From Echinarachnius parma (Eukaryota > Echinodermata > Echinoidea > Clypeasteroida > Echinarachniidae), in the NCBI GenBank assembly GCA_037951105.1, contig JBAMJV010002946.1, positions 40,181 to 104,180 on the forward strand: 64,000 nt of DNA, in the 5' to 3' direction. This document shows positions 1 through 22,700 of this stretch, piece after piece; position 1 is the stretch's first letter; every line of letters begins with the position of its first letter. Under the pieces are notes generated by a model, which saw only the letters and a program-made list of their open reading frames with translations, searched no databases and had not been told where the DNA came from. Position numbers and translations under genes: made by a program.

Positions 1-74
1 GACTTTACGCAATGTGATTTTTGGTGGCTTCTAGGATATTTCCAAAAATCCAAGACTTTTGCTCGGCATTACTA

Positions 75-9557
<9,483 letters not shown>

Positions 9558-9749
9558 GGCGATGACTGCAAATTCTTGCCAGGCCTCGGGGTCACACAGA
9601 AATTGAAACTTCGGAAGTCCTCGGAAATTTTCGGAACGCGCACGTTAGGTCATTTATCACGTGACAAATGCCAGTGCAGTGATTGGTCCCAGCTGATCCA
9701 ATGCCTTTATTGATATTTTTCGTGCCGCGCCGCGTGAATTACGAATGAA
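9558..9749. promoter_or_regulatory. Divergent promoter region between ATP5F1B and RACGAP1
   Basis: About 190 bp separate the ATP5F1B start codon from the probable RACGAP1 noncoding first exon. The stretch is GC- and CpG-richer than the surrounding introns. It holds an E-box-like CACGTG (about 9659), an ATTGG and a CCAAT close together (9681-9701) and TTCGGAAG-like ETS-type sites. That these sites are used is inference. The head-to-head layout is seen directly. Confidence 0.6.
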
Positions 9750-9809
9750 TGAGCCGTTGTTGTTCGTAGCATTTTGAATGATGGAAGCATCTTGATTTTC
9801 AAATAATAG
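9750..9809 (+). other. RACGAP1: RACGAP1 probable noncoding exon 1
   Basis: A donor AATAATAG|GTAAGA at 9809/9810 ends a short leader-like segment downstream of the divergent promoter. The only ATGs (from 9778) open a reading frame that stops within a few codons. A TTTGAA motif at 9773-9778 matches the CHR core used by cell-cycle genes, but its position relative to the start site is unknown. The 5' boundary is a guess. Confidence 0.45.
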
Positions 9810-10174
9810 GTAAGAAACTGAACTTCCAGAATACTTTTTACTTATTTTTCAAGCTCGTTCGGGAGCCTTCCATAGGTTTATGATTGTATTCAAGTTTATT
9901 TTTCTTAGGATAGTTAATAAAACATATTTTCTACTTTTCTTTTACCAAGCTTCTGGCTTGCGCTAGTTCATCGCCGGTCGCACACACCGATTGGCCCCGC
10001 ACCTTCGGGGGAAGCTTACCTTCGGCTTCACGGTAGCCTGCGCCTTGGCTGGCGCCCGCTCGCACACACATTGCATGCATTGCCATTGTCATTGACACAT
10101 GACATTTGCCATAATTGGCATTGGCTTGCTGCTTGGAAATTGCATGCCATGATCATGCTGCCTAGTAAATAATA

Positions 10175-10394
10175 GATCGACAAATCTATCGCTTTCATGG
10201 CCTTTTTGACATTATTATTGTTATTTTCACTGTCGGCATAGAATGCCGACAGTGAAATGCCGATAATGTCAAAAAGGCCATGAAAGCGATAGATTTGTCG
10301 ATCTAGTCATGATGCTGACAGTGACAGTGAAAATAACAATAATAATGCCAAAAAGGCCATGAAAGCGATAGAATTAGATTTGTCGATCTAATTC
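10175..10394. repeat. Three-arm inverted repeat in RACGAP1 intron 1
   Basis: Left arm from 10175 (GATCGACAAATCTATCGCTT) pairs with 10262-10303 perfectly over 42 bp. An inner CACTGTCGGCAT stem sits around 10239. A third, partly diverged copy of the right arm follows to 10394. Confidence 0.85.
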
Positions 10395-12597
10395 TAAGTA
10401 AATAAGTAATATAAAAAGCTATAGCGTAACTAAGAAGTTTTTAAAGGCTTAAAGCTATATTCGCAAATGTTTTCTGCAAAATAATTTGGTGAAACTGTTT
10501 CCAGTTATCATGGTTAATTAATATTATTTACTTTTTAACAAAAAAAAGGGTGAGAAAATGATGTGGCCATTGATTTGTGGGAATGGGATTGTTGACATGC
10601 TCACATGCATGATGCATGGCATGCTGAGCAGTGAGTGTTGCTTATTGGAATGCGTGTTTATGCTTAGTTTAAATTATGCGCGAGTCCACATTCTGGATTG
10701 GACGTACGTCATTTGATCAATCACTATAATAACTGATTTTCAAATGTTGGCCCCCTGCCTATCAAGGGCAAAACTATACTTTACTCTTTACCACCAGCAC
10801 CACCACTTATACCGTTTGTGCTTAGCATACAGAATCACATTGACGTAGTGCGTTATGTTTTCACTCGGCGGGGTAATTGATTGTTCGAGGGGTGTGAGCG
10901 AATTCACTGTGACCCAGTTGACAATGAGTTGTTAATGGTTACGACCGGACGCTAGCGGTATAGAACAAAGGCACCACGAAGTGTGTGGGGTCATGTGTAA
11001 CATACAAAGTATTTTACACATGACAGTACAGGTATGCTCTTTACTTAGTATTTAGTAGGCTAAATTGTTTTTGCAGAATTCTCTTTGAAGACGTGCCCAC
11101 GACTTTGGCTTGGCATGCATGACTAAAACTGCGCTATAGTACAAATCGCATGCCATAGTCTGATAGTGACTGATAGATATAGAGCTTAGTCCAATTCATG
11201 GGCACGTCTTTGAAGAGAATGCATACAGGCTAAGTTTTACTTTTAGTACTTTTAGTTTTAGCAACCGAGCATGCCGAGTCTGAGTGAGTGATATCTAAAA
11301 AAGTAAATTCAGCAACTCACTCGGCCCGGAGCCAGGCTCAGCTGCCCTGCCTGGTCCTGGATGTGAAATAATAATGTTTAATGGCACCCCTGGCTTTACT
11401 TAGAAAAGTATGTTTTCTTTATCAATATCATGTTTATTAATTAGAGGATCTTAAAATCTTAAAATTATCTTGTCATCAACTCAAGATTGCCATCAACTAA
11501 TCAAAGACATTCTATAAATCCTAACAAATTTAGTTATCCACAAAATGTTTACAAATACAACTTATTTACAAGTAGTGAGTACAAATATGTCAAATGTCAA
11601 ATCTGAGCAGATTTTGAAACATTGAATTTTTCTGTGGAAACAAATTTGTATTGAAGTGTACACACATTTTGGTGCGCATTATTCACTGGAACACTAATCA
11701 TAGATAGTACTATCTCAATATATACATTGCATGTTGTTGCATAATTGTGGGTTTTAAACATAATTAAGAGGAAATTCTTTTATTTATTACCCTCCTTGTC
11801 AGAACATTTAATGATTATATTATTCTACACTGAAACAAGAAAAAAGTTCACTTTTCAGGATTCTTTGAATTAAAGGAGGGGGGAAATCCCGGCTTTTATT
11901 CAGGTTTATAGCTTTAAATATGTGCCTTTATTGATATACCACACTCTTTTTTTCAAAGAAATCCTTAAGTTGGGAAAAAAAGGTAAATTTCATGCAACTT
12001 TTTGGCTTTATTTCGCATCGGCGTTCCATGCTCCTAAAAAAAGTCATTTATAGCAGAGCGGGAATGTGCGCACGTGTCACCCGATTCATGACATCACATG
12101 CAGACCGCAACGCGGAGGAATGTGCATCGTTTACATGCAGAGCCTATGACTTGCTTGTAAAACAAACTCGTTTTTGCTTGTAAATTGAGGTTTTACTGAA
12201 AATGCTTAAGAATTGCTAAGAAATGAATTGTAGCAGGATGCAGCTACACATCTGAGTGTATATCGTCCATGATATAAACCTGAACAAATGTTTGCAAATA
12301 TTGAAAAAATGGAAATAATATCTCTGTGTCAACGTGAGTATTGCACTCAGCGTGTACGTCTATGACCGAGCTAAACTGCGATTGCCTGCAGGTGACGTCA
12401 CAAAGATGACGTCATTTTTTGTTCGCCCGGGACTCAGTTTTTTTACGGGGGTTCCGAAAGTGAATTTACAAGTTGATTTTTTAATTTTACCGGGTTTTCC
12501 CACGAGGAAAATATGTTTGTATTAGTAATCTTCATGAAAATCTACCTTAGATACAGTAAAACCCAATTTTGAGGCAGTTTTCTTGTCACCATACCTT
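10395..12597. other. RACGAP1 intron 1, no recognised element
   Basis: Mixed-composition intron. Two MITE-like inverted stretches (GACGTGCCCACGACT near 11091 and CATGGGCACGTC near 11198) bound about 120 bp. Otherwise I see nothing supportable. Confidence 0.5.
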
Positions 12598-12963
12598 TAA
12601 AGGGATCTAGTAACTTTGTTGGCAAGTGCAAAAAGTGATATGTGATTAATAAAATGTGTATTGGAGTGATCTGATATATATATGTCCATGAAGTAATGTG
12701 TGAACATTTAACGTTGGATGTTCTTTGGCTGAGATGTGAGCATAAATGCAAACTCATTGTACTTACTTTGTACACAGCATGAAATTATCCCGTAGGCAAT
12801 TTCATATCTGAACACTTCAATCATAAATATCTTTTGAACGAAATGGAAATTTGAAAAACAAAAACCTGTCCTGTGCTTTTTAATATGAATATGAGCTATT
12901 AGAGAACCACTAGAGTTCCAAGTAAGTTTTGAGGATTTGGACAATGTTACTAAGTCCCTTTAA
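12598..12963. mobile_element. TTAA-flanked MITE family F, copy 1
   Basis: Ends AAAGGGATCTAGTAACTTTG and CAATGTTACTAAGTCCCTTT, flanked by TTAA. Other copies are at 37619, 44118, 48737 and 61318. Confidence 0.8.
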
Positions 12964-13594
12964 CCTTAGTTTATATTGCCCCAAATTTAACACCCAACTT
13001 TTTGAAAATTGACCAAGCCATGCTTAGTCACATGACCTTTCATCACGGCTATAATTTAATGTTTATGATCACTGATGACTGATCAGTAGAGAAAGGAATA
13101 CCAATGCTATAAGGGAACACAAAATCACATGGGCTCTTGCCGATTTAGCCCCCGAAAGGTAAAATCCAGGTCGTCCCCATCAAATTGCATAGAGTTCAAT
13201 CAATTCAAAAACAAATTTTAGAGTGCTATTTTCATGCAAGCAGGCTTGAAAAATTGCCCCCGAACAAAATAAATTGTAATTTGTTTTCCTGCTTGTTAGA
13301 AAGCTAGCTAGTAGTACACCATATTCAGAAATTATTCCATAATTACTCAAACTCAAATCTTAACCTTAAGTCCTCAATCCACACATACATCTCTTATCTC
13401 TTACTGTTAACTAATCAATCATCAAGGACAAGGACATTATGTTATCTTCATAAACAAAATAAGAACACAATTTCAGAGTCTTGAGAGTTGAGAAAACATT
13501 AAGATGTTTCCAACAAGTAAATCATCTCTGTATCATTTCATTAGGCAGCTTATAATCATGATTCCTTGTCTCTTTCAATTGTATCCACTTGCAG

Positions 13595-13781
13595 ACTCTG
13601 GTTTGAGGTACAGCTTCAAATTAAAAAGCAGACTTCTGTCAGTCTTTCACAAATTGGAAGGGAAACGAGCACTGACATAGCATCACCATGGCAACCCTGG
13701 CGAGGAAGCAGCACTCCTTGGTTGCAGCCTTCGATGAGATTGTTCACTATTCATCCATCCTCTCCAAGGGATGTGAACCAG
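13595..13781 (+). CDS. RACGAP1: RACGAP1 exon 2 (5' UTR and start codon)
   Basis: Acceptor CTTGCAG at 13588-13594. UTR runs to 13687 and coding begins at 13688 ([20 protein letters not shown]). Ends phase 1 before GTACAG. Confidence 0.85.
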
Positions 13782-16700
13782 GTACAGAGTCATTTCAAAG
13801 TCTAGTTTGTGGAGTGTTTCACAAACATGTATTTATTTGAACTTAAATTTAAGTTAGATTTAAAATGATAGAAAGCTGTTAGTTCCGATGTGAAATTGCT
13901 GGCAAAGTGTTATTTCAAGGCTACAAATGGCTTGTCATGATATTAAATTTCAAGTCTAATTTCAAAGCTAAGTTAAATTGATCTTAGAATATTCCTGAAA
14001 CAAACCCTTCTGTGGCATAAAACAAGATTTCCCAATTCCCATATACCACAGTTTGAAATATCAGCATGATTTTGCTTGCCCAAACAAAGTATAATTTAAC
14101 TGGCCCTGGGCAATAGGGCTATTCTTAGTGTTGTTGAGCCCTGGATAATCGTAGTTTCATTATTTTGCTTGGTACCAGCAATGTCAAATCATGAAAAGGA
14201 AACAAAATTGTAAAATTATTGTGCAACTTACATGAATTTGAATTATATGAAATTTGGTTATCCCTGCAGAGTTTATGATGCTGGTGAAGAACCAGGAGGA
14301 GTGCCGGCGGAGATGGTTTGATCTCGAGCATGACCAGATGGGAGGAAGGGAGCACGTCATAAACCTGACCGCAGAGAGAGATGCCCTACTCACAAAACTC
14401 AAACATGCAAGGTACCAGTGAATGGATGTAATGATGTTGATGGTGGTGGTAGTGGTACTGAGAATGATGATGATGGTGGTGATGGTAATAATAATAATGA
14501 TGATGATGTGGAGATGGTTTGACCCCAAGCAGGACCAGATGGGAGGAAGGGAGCACGTCATTAACCTGACCGCAGAGAGAGATGCCCTACTCACAAAACT
14601 GATGATGGGGAGGAGGAAGAATATATTGATGGCGGTGATGATGATGATGTTAATAATGATGAAGGTGATGATGGTGGTGGTACTTTAGATGATGATAATG
14701 ATGGTGGTGATGATATTCATTTTTAAATCTGCATCTGATGAGGAGGAGGAGGACAAATATGATGGTGGTGGTGTTGCTGAGGATGATGATAATTTAAGAT
14801 AACTTCTTTTATGTTTAGGTTATTATTTATGATATTATTTTATATAAAATTTTAATCCATCCCAAAGACCCAAACTTTTGTAATCATGTTGTGGTACAAA
14901 CAGCTGATTATTTATCGTTTGCAGAACGTAATTCTTTATTGCTTGCCGTTTTTATTTCACGATTTTGTTCTACTCACAGGAGCCAAGTTGAATCTGAGAT
15001 GTCAAGAAGAAAGAAAGCAGAATCTGCACAAGAGGATCTGGTAAGGAAAAAAACTCTTCACTTTTTTCAAATTTTAAATCAGGCCAATAAAATAACTCAA
15101 TCTCAATTTTTTGTGGCCCAACGTGCTTGATCTTGATTACAATTTTTCTCATTCTGTTACTGTGAATTTGAAAATCTAATTAATCAATTTGGCCACCAAA
15201 ATATGACTATCATACATTTTTGCTGGCCCAATATCAATTGTTTCTGTTGTCTGTATACATGTAAGTCTTTATCTTTTTGGTTTTCTGTTCATGCTCACAG
15301 TGGCAGTTTTCAAATTTGTTACACTTTTAAAAGTGTTATTATAAATGTTATTTATCATTATTATTATTAAAAAAACACAGGACAGGCAGATCGCTCTCAT
15401 CCGTGAGCTCCTCAACGACGGCAACAAGATGAACGCGCTGTCTGACAAAGAGCGAGAGGGGGCGCTGTTGTTCCTCAGCCACAATGCGGGTACGCCCCAA
15501 CCCCACAACGGAGGCTCACCGAACAAGCGTCTGTCGTGCATCAACGAGAAGTCAGCCGATCTGCTGTCTGCATCTGACCTCGACCTCGACCACACCGAGG
15601 ATGACCTCGATATGTCCGTGCTGCGAGATGGAAAGAAGTGGAAACGAACAAAGAGGGTGAGTCAATGGATGCCTGCAGTGAAGAAAATAAATACAAGTAA
15701 TGGGGGCTCAGGCAAATTTAGCCTCTGAAATGCCCAAAAGAGTGCTGTTTTCAGCTAATCTGTCCGATGATATATTCAACTGCAAAAGTGGTAATTTTCA
15801 AAGACTTTGCACTTGTTAGCAAGCACAAATTCTAAATGGTATGGACTTCATAAACTAAGTTTTTTGTTGTAAGTTTTCTGGTTGGTATTCGAATGGTAGT
15901 CACTTGATTTTGTATTGTTTTCAGCTTATAACTAATAGATGATAATCTGTTTTCCGGTTGTTTTTATTTTGACCTGCAGAAGCCGAGTGCACCTCCTCTT
16001 GAGGAAGATGACACACCGCCCAAGAAGAACAGACGGGAAGAGGTCAGTATGAAAACTCTACATTTATTTTTGTCAATTTTCAGTGCTCAAAATAAGCACA
16101 GGCCTGCTGGCCCGGGTGGGCAACTAAAATTAGCTTTGGGCCACCAAAATTAATTAATGCTAAATTCTACTGGCCCAAATGGGCAACCAAATATAACAAC
16201 TATTTCTTTGTTTGGTGCCACTAGATTTAGGTTTAGGGTCATTAGAATTTGATAAATATTGTGTTTACCTGTTTTGTCATATAAATCTGTCTATGTATTA
16301 TGATTTTCAGAGGGTTAATTTAATGTAAGCAAGCTTGAAAAGTAGCCCCCCCCCCCAAGTAATATTGTATTTGTTATTCTTCTTACTTTTATCTCCCGGT
16401 TTTAACAACACCACCCTGCTCATCTCTTGCAACAGCATAATACATCCATTGTTACGACCACGGTTACGGTTCCTCAGCATGGCCACGGTCCCATCACAGC
16501 CACCACCAACATTGGGAAGCCTGCCGGCAGGTACAGGAGAAGCTTGAGCCAGCCGGATATGCCAGTTAAAGGTGAGAAAAAAATCTGCTGTAAATTAAAG
16601 ATACTGTCCGCCTTTTGGAATTCAATTTTCAAAAATTGCAAGATTATCGTCTTATATTAAAAGAAAATACCATTAAAAGCTTGCCTGAGAAAACTAGGGC

Positions 16701-19700
16701 AAGGTGGCAAAGGATCCAAGAGTGCACACATAACATACAAAGACAGTTATCAAACCAGAGTCTTATCTCTCTCTCTCTCTCTCTCTCTTATACATCAAAC
16801 TGGAATCATATGTCTCTCTAAAGACTCTAATACATCTAACTGGATTCACATCTCTCTTTTTTCATTGTATAATTAAAAAAATGTGGCTGTTGTAGGTTAG
16901 AACGAACAGTTTTTGTGAATGACGCCCATTCCGCTAAGACACGCGCCGGGCAGCAAAGGAGCCAGAGTGCACACATAACGTACTTGTAAAACCGTCATCA
17001 AACCAGAGTCTCATCTCTCTCTCTTCATACATCAAACTAGATACATCACACTTTTACGTTGTATAATAAAATGTTCTCTTTGATGGCTGTTGTAGGTGAT
17101 ACAGAGGAATTCTTGTGGATGACGCCCATTCCGCTGAGACACACGCCGGGCAGCAAGCGAGCCAGAGTGCACACATTCTGTACTAAGACCGTCATCAAAC
17201 CAGAGTCATGCGACCCTGTAAGTATTTGCAAAACATAACCAATGCTATTTCTTCAATAAACATCTAAAACATATAGTAGTGAATGAAGTACATGACTTGG
17301 ATATCATTCAATAATTTCTGTTTGTTATGCAAGTTGGTATACCTTCTTTTGACCGTGAATTATCTTAGTCCGCTAAGAGGAAACGGCAACATCTATAATA
17401 ATTGTATATTTCTCAATTTCAATTATAACAAATGTAATTGATTTAGTTACTTTTCATGCCAGTCATGGTGACAAATCATAAACTATTGTTGAATGCCTTT
17501 AGCTTGGAGTATACAATTTTCTAGTACTTTGACTTTTATTTGAATTGCTTAAATATTTAAATGAAAGTTGAATACCTTTGTTATGCTAGACTCTCTCTTA
17601 TTTGATTTCTCCTTTTCTTCTCAGTGTGGGAAACGCATCAAGTTTGGCAAATACGCCCTCAAATGCAAAGGTAAGTAAAGAACAGTTTCAAAAACAGACA
17701 TACATGTACAATACAGAATATCCAGAAACAACAAATGCAAAAGTTGGTTATGAATTAGAAGTAGGGGAATCATAAGAAGAAAATCTGATTAGCTTGTTGG
17801 AATATAATAATAATATACTCTATCTATATAGCGCCTAATATGATTGATAATCATCTTTAAGCTACAATGACATTATTACCTCGGTCATAGGATACAATGC
17901 AAACCAGCACACCATCTCCACTCCCTGGGGAGCATTCCTTCCAAGCCGCTCATGGGCATTGAGAAGGCGTTCACGTACTACAGGGTCCCCATTTATACAC
18001 CTGGGTAGAGAGCAGTAATTGGGGATAAATTGTCATGCTGAAGGACAAACGCGGTGGGCAGGGTTCAAAATCTTGCCACACCACATCCACGAAACCTTCT
18101 ATTACATAAACAGCATACAGCAACGTTTGATTCTACAATAAAATAAAGTTTTGGAGTGAGAAGCATAATTTTGAATTATATGTTTCATTTTATGTCGATT
18201 AAAGGGATAGTTGAGTTCTGGTAAGGAGAGTACAGTTTTAGTGAAACTGAATTTTAGTAACCAAAACCTGCATCATTACATTACAAACTAATTGTTATAA
18301 CTAGAAAGGAACACAAAATTACAAATGACGTAGTAAAGATCATGTTATCATTCAAAAAGAGCCGTTAAAACGTAAGAGGGCGCTCTCTAAACACTCATCG
18401 GTTTGAACCATTTTGAATAAAATATTGTGCATGTGATGCTTTGTTGAAATAGTGATTAGATAGAGAAATAACCAACAACTATTTAAATACCTATTTTGTA
18501 ACTTTTTGAAAAGAGGAAGCATTTTTTTGAATTTTTAACGGCTGGTTCAAAATTCTCTAATAAACCCGGGGCCCCGGATTTATTACAAATTGTTATATTT
18601 ATGGATATTTCAGCCGTTTCTGAACCGATTTTGATCAAACAAAGATGATTTTATTGTTTAAATATTATGCTCTTTCAAATTTTACACTCAGTTTTTCATT
18701 ACCTCACAAACCAATTAAGTAGTCTAGCGCCCTCTCTACCAAAACTCAACTTTTCCTTTAATTCATGCATAGTCGGGTTCCATTTTATTTCATTCAAAAT
18801 GTTTGTGATTTATAGGTCTGAACACTGGGCGAACTTAGTGTCACTACATTTTCATGTTAATTTTCATATTTATGAATTAAAGTTAATGATATATTTCTTT
18901 GTTTGTTTGTCCCTAGATTGTAGACTGGTGTGTCACCCAGACTGCAAGGACAATGCAGCACTCCCCTGCGTACCGACTGCAGGTACACCAACCAAAGCAC
19001 AGGCCTCGGCTCTCGCAGAGTTTGTACCATCAACTCCTCCCTACATCCCATCAATAGTTGTAAGTTTCATTTAGAGCTAAGCTGACTAGAAAAATCAGTT
19101 AATTAAACTGTTCCCTTCAAGATTCTGAAATCCCCATAGACTTTGTACATAGCCCACCCGGTCCCAGTAAGCAACAGGTTAAATGAATGAATGGGCAAAG
19201 AAAATGGGCCCTGCACAGGAATCAAGCCTGAAAACTGGTTTGCTAGACTGGTGCTCTGACCATTGAGCTACAAAGCTCTTGTATTGCAACACTGCAGTAA
19301 TGGAAATATAGTTATTTATTTATGAAGATTAAATAGCCTAGAAATCACTATTTATGCCAAATAGAATAAGAAATAATATCCTGCATTACACCAATTCATT
19401 TGCAAACTGCAGACGACAGAAAAGCAAAATGTGGAAAGTCTATATCAAATCTCTCTATAATTTTTTTTTTATTGTATGTAATTGCATTTTTTAAATTTGC
19501 TTAAGTATTCTGTAAATCGGTAGTTATATTGAGCATTGAATTAACAGAACTAAACTGATGTTTATCTTTGTATCTATGTTACAGATCCAGTGCATCAATG
19601 AGATCGAGCTCCGAGGGATGACGGAAGAGGGTCTGTATCGAATCTCAGGCAGCGATAGGGAAGTCAAAGAACTGAAGGAGAGATTACTTCTCAAGAATGA

Positions 19701-22700
19701 CCCACATTTGGTAAGTAACGTGTCAGCGTTGAATCAGTATTTACCAGGAATACAATTAAATGGCCAGTATTCTATTATTTTTGAAGTTAGACCAAGTTAT
19801 AGTTAAGCTAAAACCCTGCATGAGTTTAACTTAACTTACAACTTAGTCTAAGATCATGGAGAATACAGGAATACTGTTCAAATATTGAGACTTTATTAGG
19901 GTTTTTTGTATATGGGTGTTATCAATTGAAGTGAATGCCAATTGTCCACTCTCTCTACTAAAACTTTTCTTGTAGCACCATCATTATGTATTTGCAAGAG
20001 AATTATCACTTACACTCTCTCCAATGAGAAGGTTAATCTAGCAAAATCATTATAATAGTACTTGCAGGAGAAGGGTTGTGACATCCACACTGTTTGCTGA
20101 GCTTTCATAGGTTCCTTTCCATCCCTGCTTGAACGGCTTGCATTAACAGGCATTGAAAGTCAACATCCACCATTTCAGTATGAGAATGCCACCTAGACTT
20201 GTTGCCAAGACCCCCTGATAAAGTTGCCAAATGTTGTGTTGAGAAAATTATGCTTCCGTATTTCTAACAATTTTGGTTACCAAATTATAACAAGTAACAT
20301 ACCACCGATAAGCCGATATCTTGGAGATCAGAGAATTGACATAATTATATAGGAACTTTATAGGGTTGAAGTATTACTTATTATTTACTCATTACACCCT
20401 TTCTAATGCCCTTGCAGGAGAAGGTTTGTGACATCCACATGGTGTGCGGAGCCCTGAAGGATTTCTTCCGCTCCCTATCAGAACCGCTCGTCACATTTCA
20501 AAATACAAATTATTTCACCTAAAAATGTTTATACAATTTTTTTTTTTTTTTTTTTACAGAAAATGTATACAAGTATTTCAAAGCCATACACATGAATAAC
20601 TGCCAATTTTTCTTTGGCATAACATTTATTTAAATTAATGATTTATTGTCTACTCCAATTTGACTAATTATGTTCAAATCGCAATACTATCATTGTGTAC
20701 TTACAGGAGAAGGTTCGTGACATCCACACGGTGTGCGGCGCCCTGAAGGATTTCTTCCGCTCCCTCCCAGAACCCCTCGTCACCTTTGAACTGCACGAGG
20801 CCTTCATGAAGGCAGGAGGTTAGTAACGACTACAACAACAACTTTCTATTTTCAACTTTCGCATTACAGTGGAGCCACCTTATAACAAGCACTTTGGGGC
20901 CCTTGGATTTACCTTGTTACATGTATATCAGGTACAGTCAAACCTGTCTTAGTGGGCATCTGTCTATAGCAGCCAACCTGCCTATAGTGGCCATCGATAA
21001 TGATCCCTGCAGTATAAAAACAGGGTTATGGAACCTGTCTATAGTGGCCACCTGCCTGCAGTGGCCACTTTTCTAATTTCCCTTGGGTGCTCACTATACA
21101 CAGGTTTGACTGTATATGGTTATATTAGGGCTATAAAGCAATAAAACACAAACATCTCTGACCAGTAAAATTATACCTTGTTATATCAGTTACCTCTTCA
21201 GATTACTTAAAGGGTACCACCACCCAAAAATAATATTTTATTATAGAAAGGTACCATCTTTAGTATTCCATTCCTTCAACAAGTTCACAAAAATATGTTT
21301 TCAGAAAAAAATATATAATTGGTAAACGCATCACCATTCTCAACCATGTGTTCATGCGGTCTGAATTGCGTAGACTATATGCGTGCAGAGCCAGAGCGCA
21401 GTGTGCAGAGCGAATGAATCATCCGGGAATCTATTGACGTACGCGTGAAAGCATTGGCGCACTCTCAAATGCTTGGCCCGTATGGAACCAGGAAATAGCA
21501 ATGGTTCCGTAAGTGGTGGAAATTAATTGCTTTGTTTATGAATTACACAACCCTTTGCAAAATGTTGGGTATCTATTTGATATCACAAAACGGTACCAAA
21601 ACATATAATAATGTGTTGTCCTTTGCCTGGTGGTCCCGTTTAAGTGTACCTCTGCTAAAAAAAGAAGTCTTTCATGGTGTAGATTTCAGTGTCATCTGAA
21701 AGTTGTATTAGATTTATTTTGACTGGTATTTCATCTCTTCTGATCACCTCCAGATTTGCCTGATGCGGATGAGAGTACGACGGCCATGTACCAGGCTGTG
21801 AGCGAGCTACCACATGCGAACAGGGATACCATGGCTTACCTTATCATACATTTACAAAGGTTAGTGCACAGAATTTGTGGTTCTTAATGGGACTCCTGTA
21901 TATTGTTATTGATATATACTACGATGAAACCCATCTATAAAGACACCCCCCCCCCCTCCCTTTTATGCCTCCGCAACGTAGTAGCCAGAGGCATTATGTT
22001 TTTGGATTGTCTGTACGTCCCGTTCTCGTGATCGCATTATCTCAAGAACCGATTGACGGATTCTCACCAAACTTGGTTCATGTATCAGGGATGCCAGTTG
22101 TCGGCTATAGCCTGATTTCAGGCCCTGACACCTTTCCATATCAGGCTTTATCAGGCTTCATATTGTACATAACATATGAGGCTCGAACATGTCTGGGTCT
22201 CTTTTCAGGCTCATCTGGAGAAACCAACTGGTATCCCTGATGTATGTATCTTGTTTAAGCAGGTGGTCTTTACAGAAAGGTTTATTCACATACAAACTAC
22301 TGCCTAGGTTATATTTTTAACAAAATTGTACATATATATTGTGCGTTGATCATCAAGGTTACTCTTGCTTAAAGTAGTGTGAAATCTGCAAATATTAAAA
22401 TACTATTACAATATTTGAATTCTTTATATTCTATTTTCCTTTGTAGGGTTTCAGAGATGGGAGACTGCAAGATGCATGTTACGAATCAGACCGATATATT
22501 TGTACAGGTTTTAGATTTTTCTCTTGCTTCAAACAGTGTGAAATCTTCCCAAATCTTCAAATCTTCCTTTACAGTAATTGAATTATTCATATTCTTCCCA
22601 ACCACTGCAAATGTGTCCTTCAGCAAGACACTATTTGCTGCTCTCAAACTCTCAACCCAGGTGTAGTAAATGGGTACTTGGCAGGAATTTTTTCCTTGAT

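Noticed and set aside
14422..14688. Met-rich open frame
   Set aside because: It reads through the GATGGT repeats and the partial exon 3 copy; it is a duplication artefact, not a gene.
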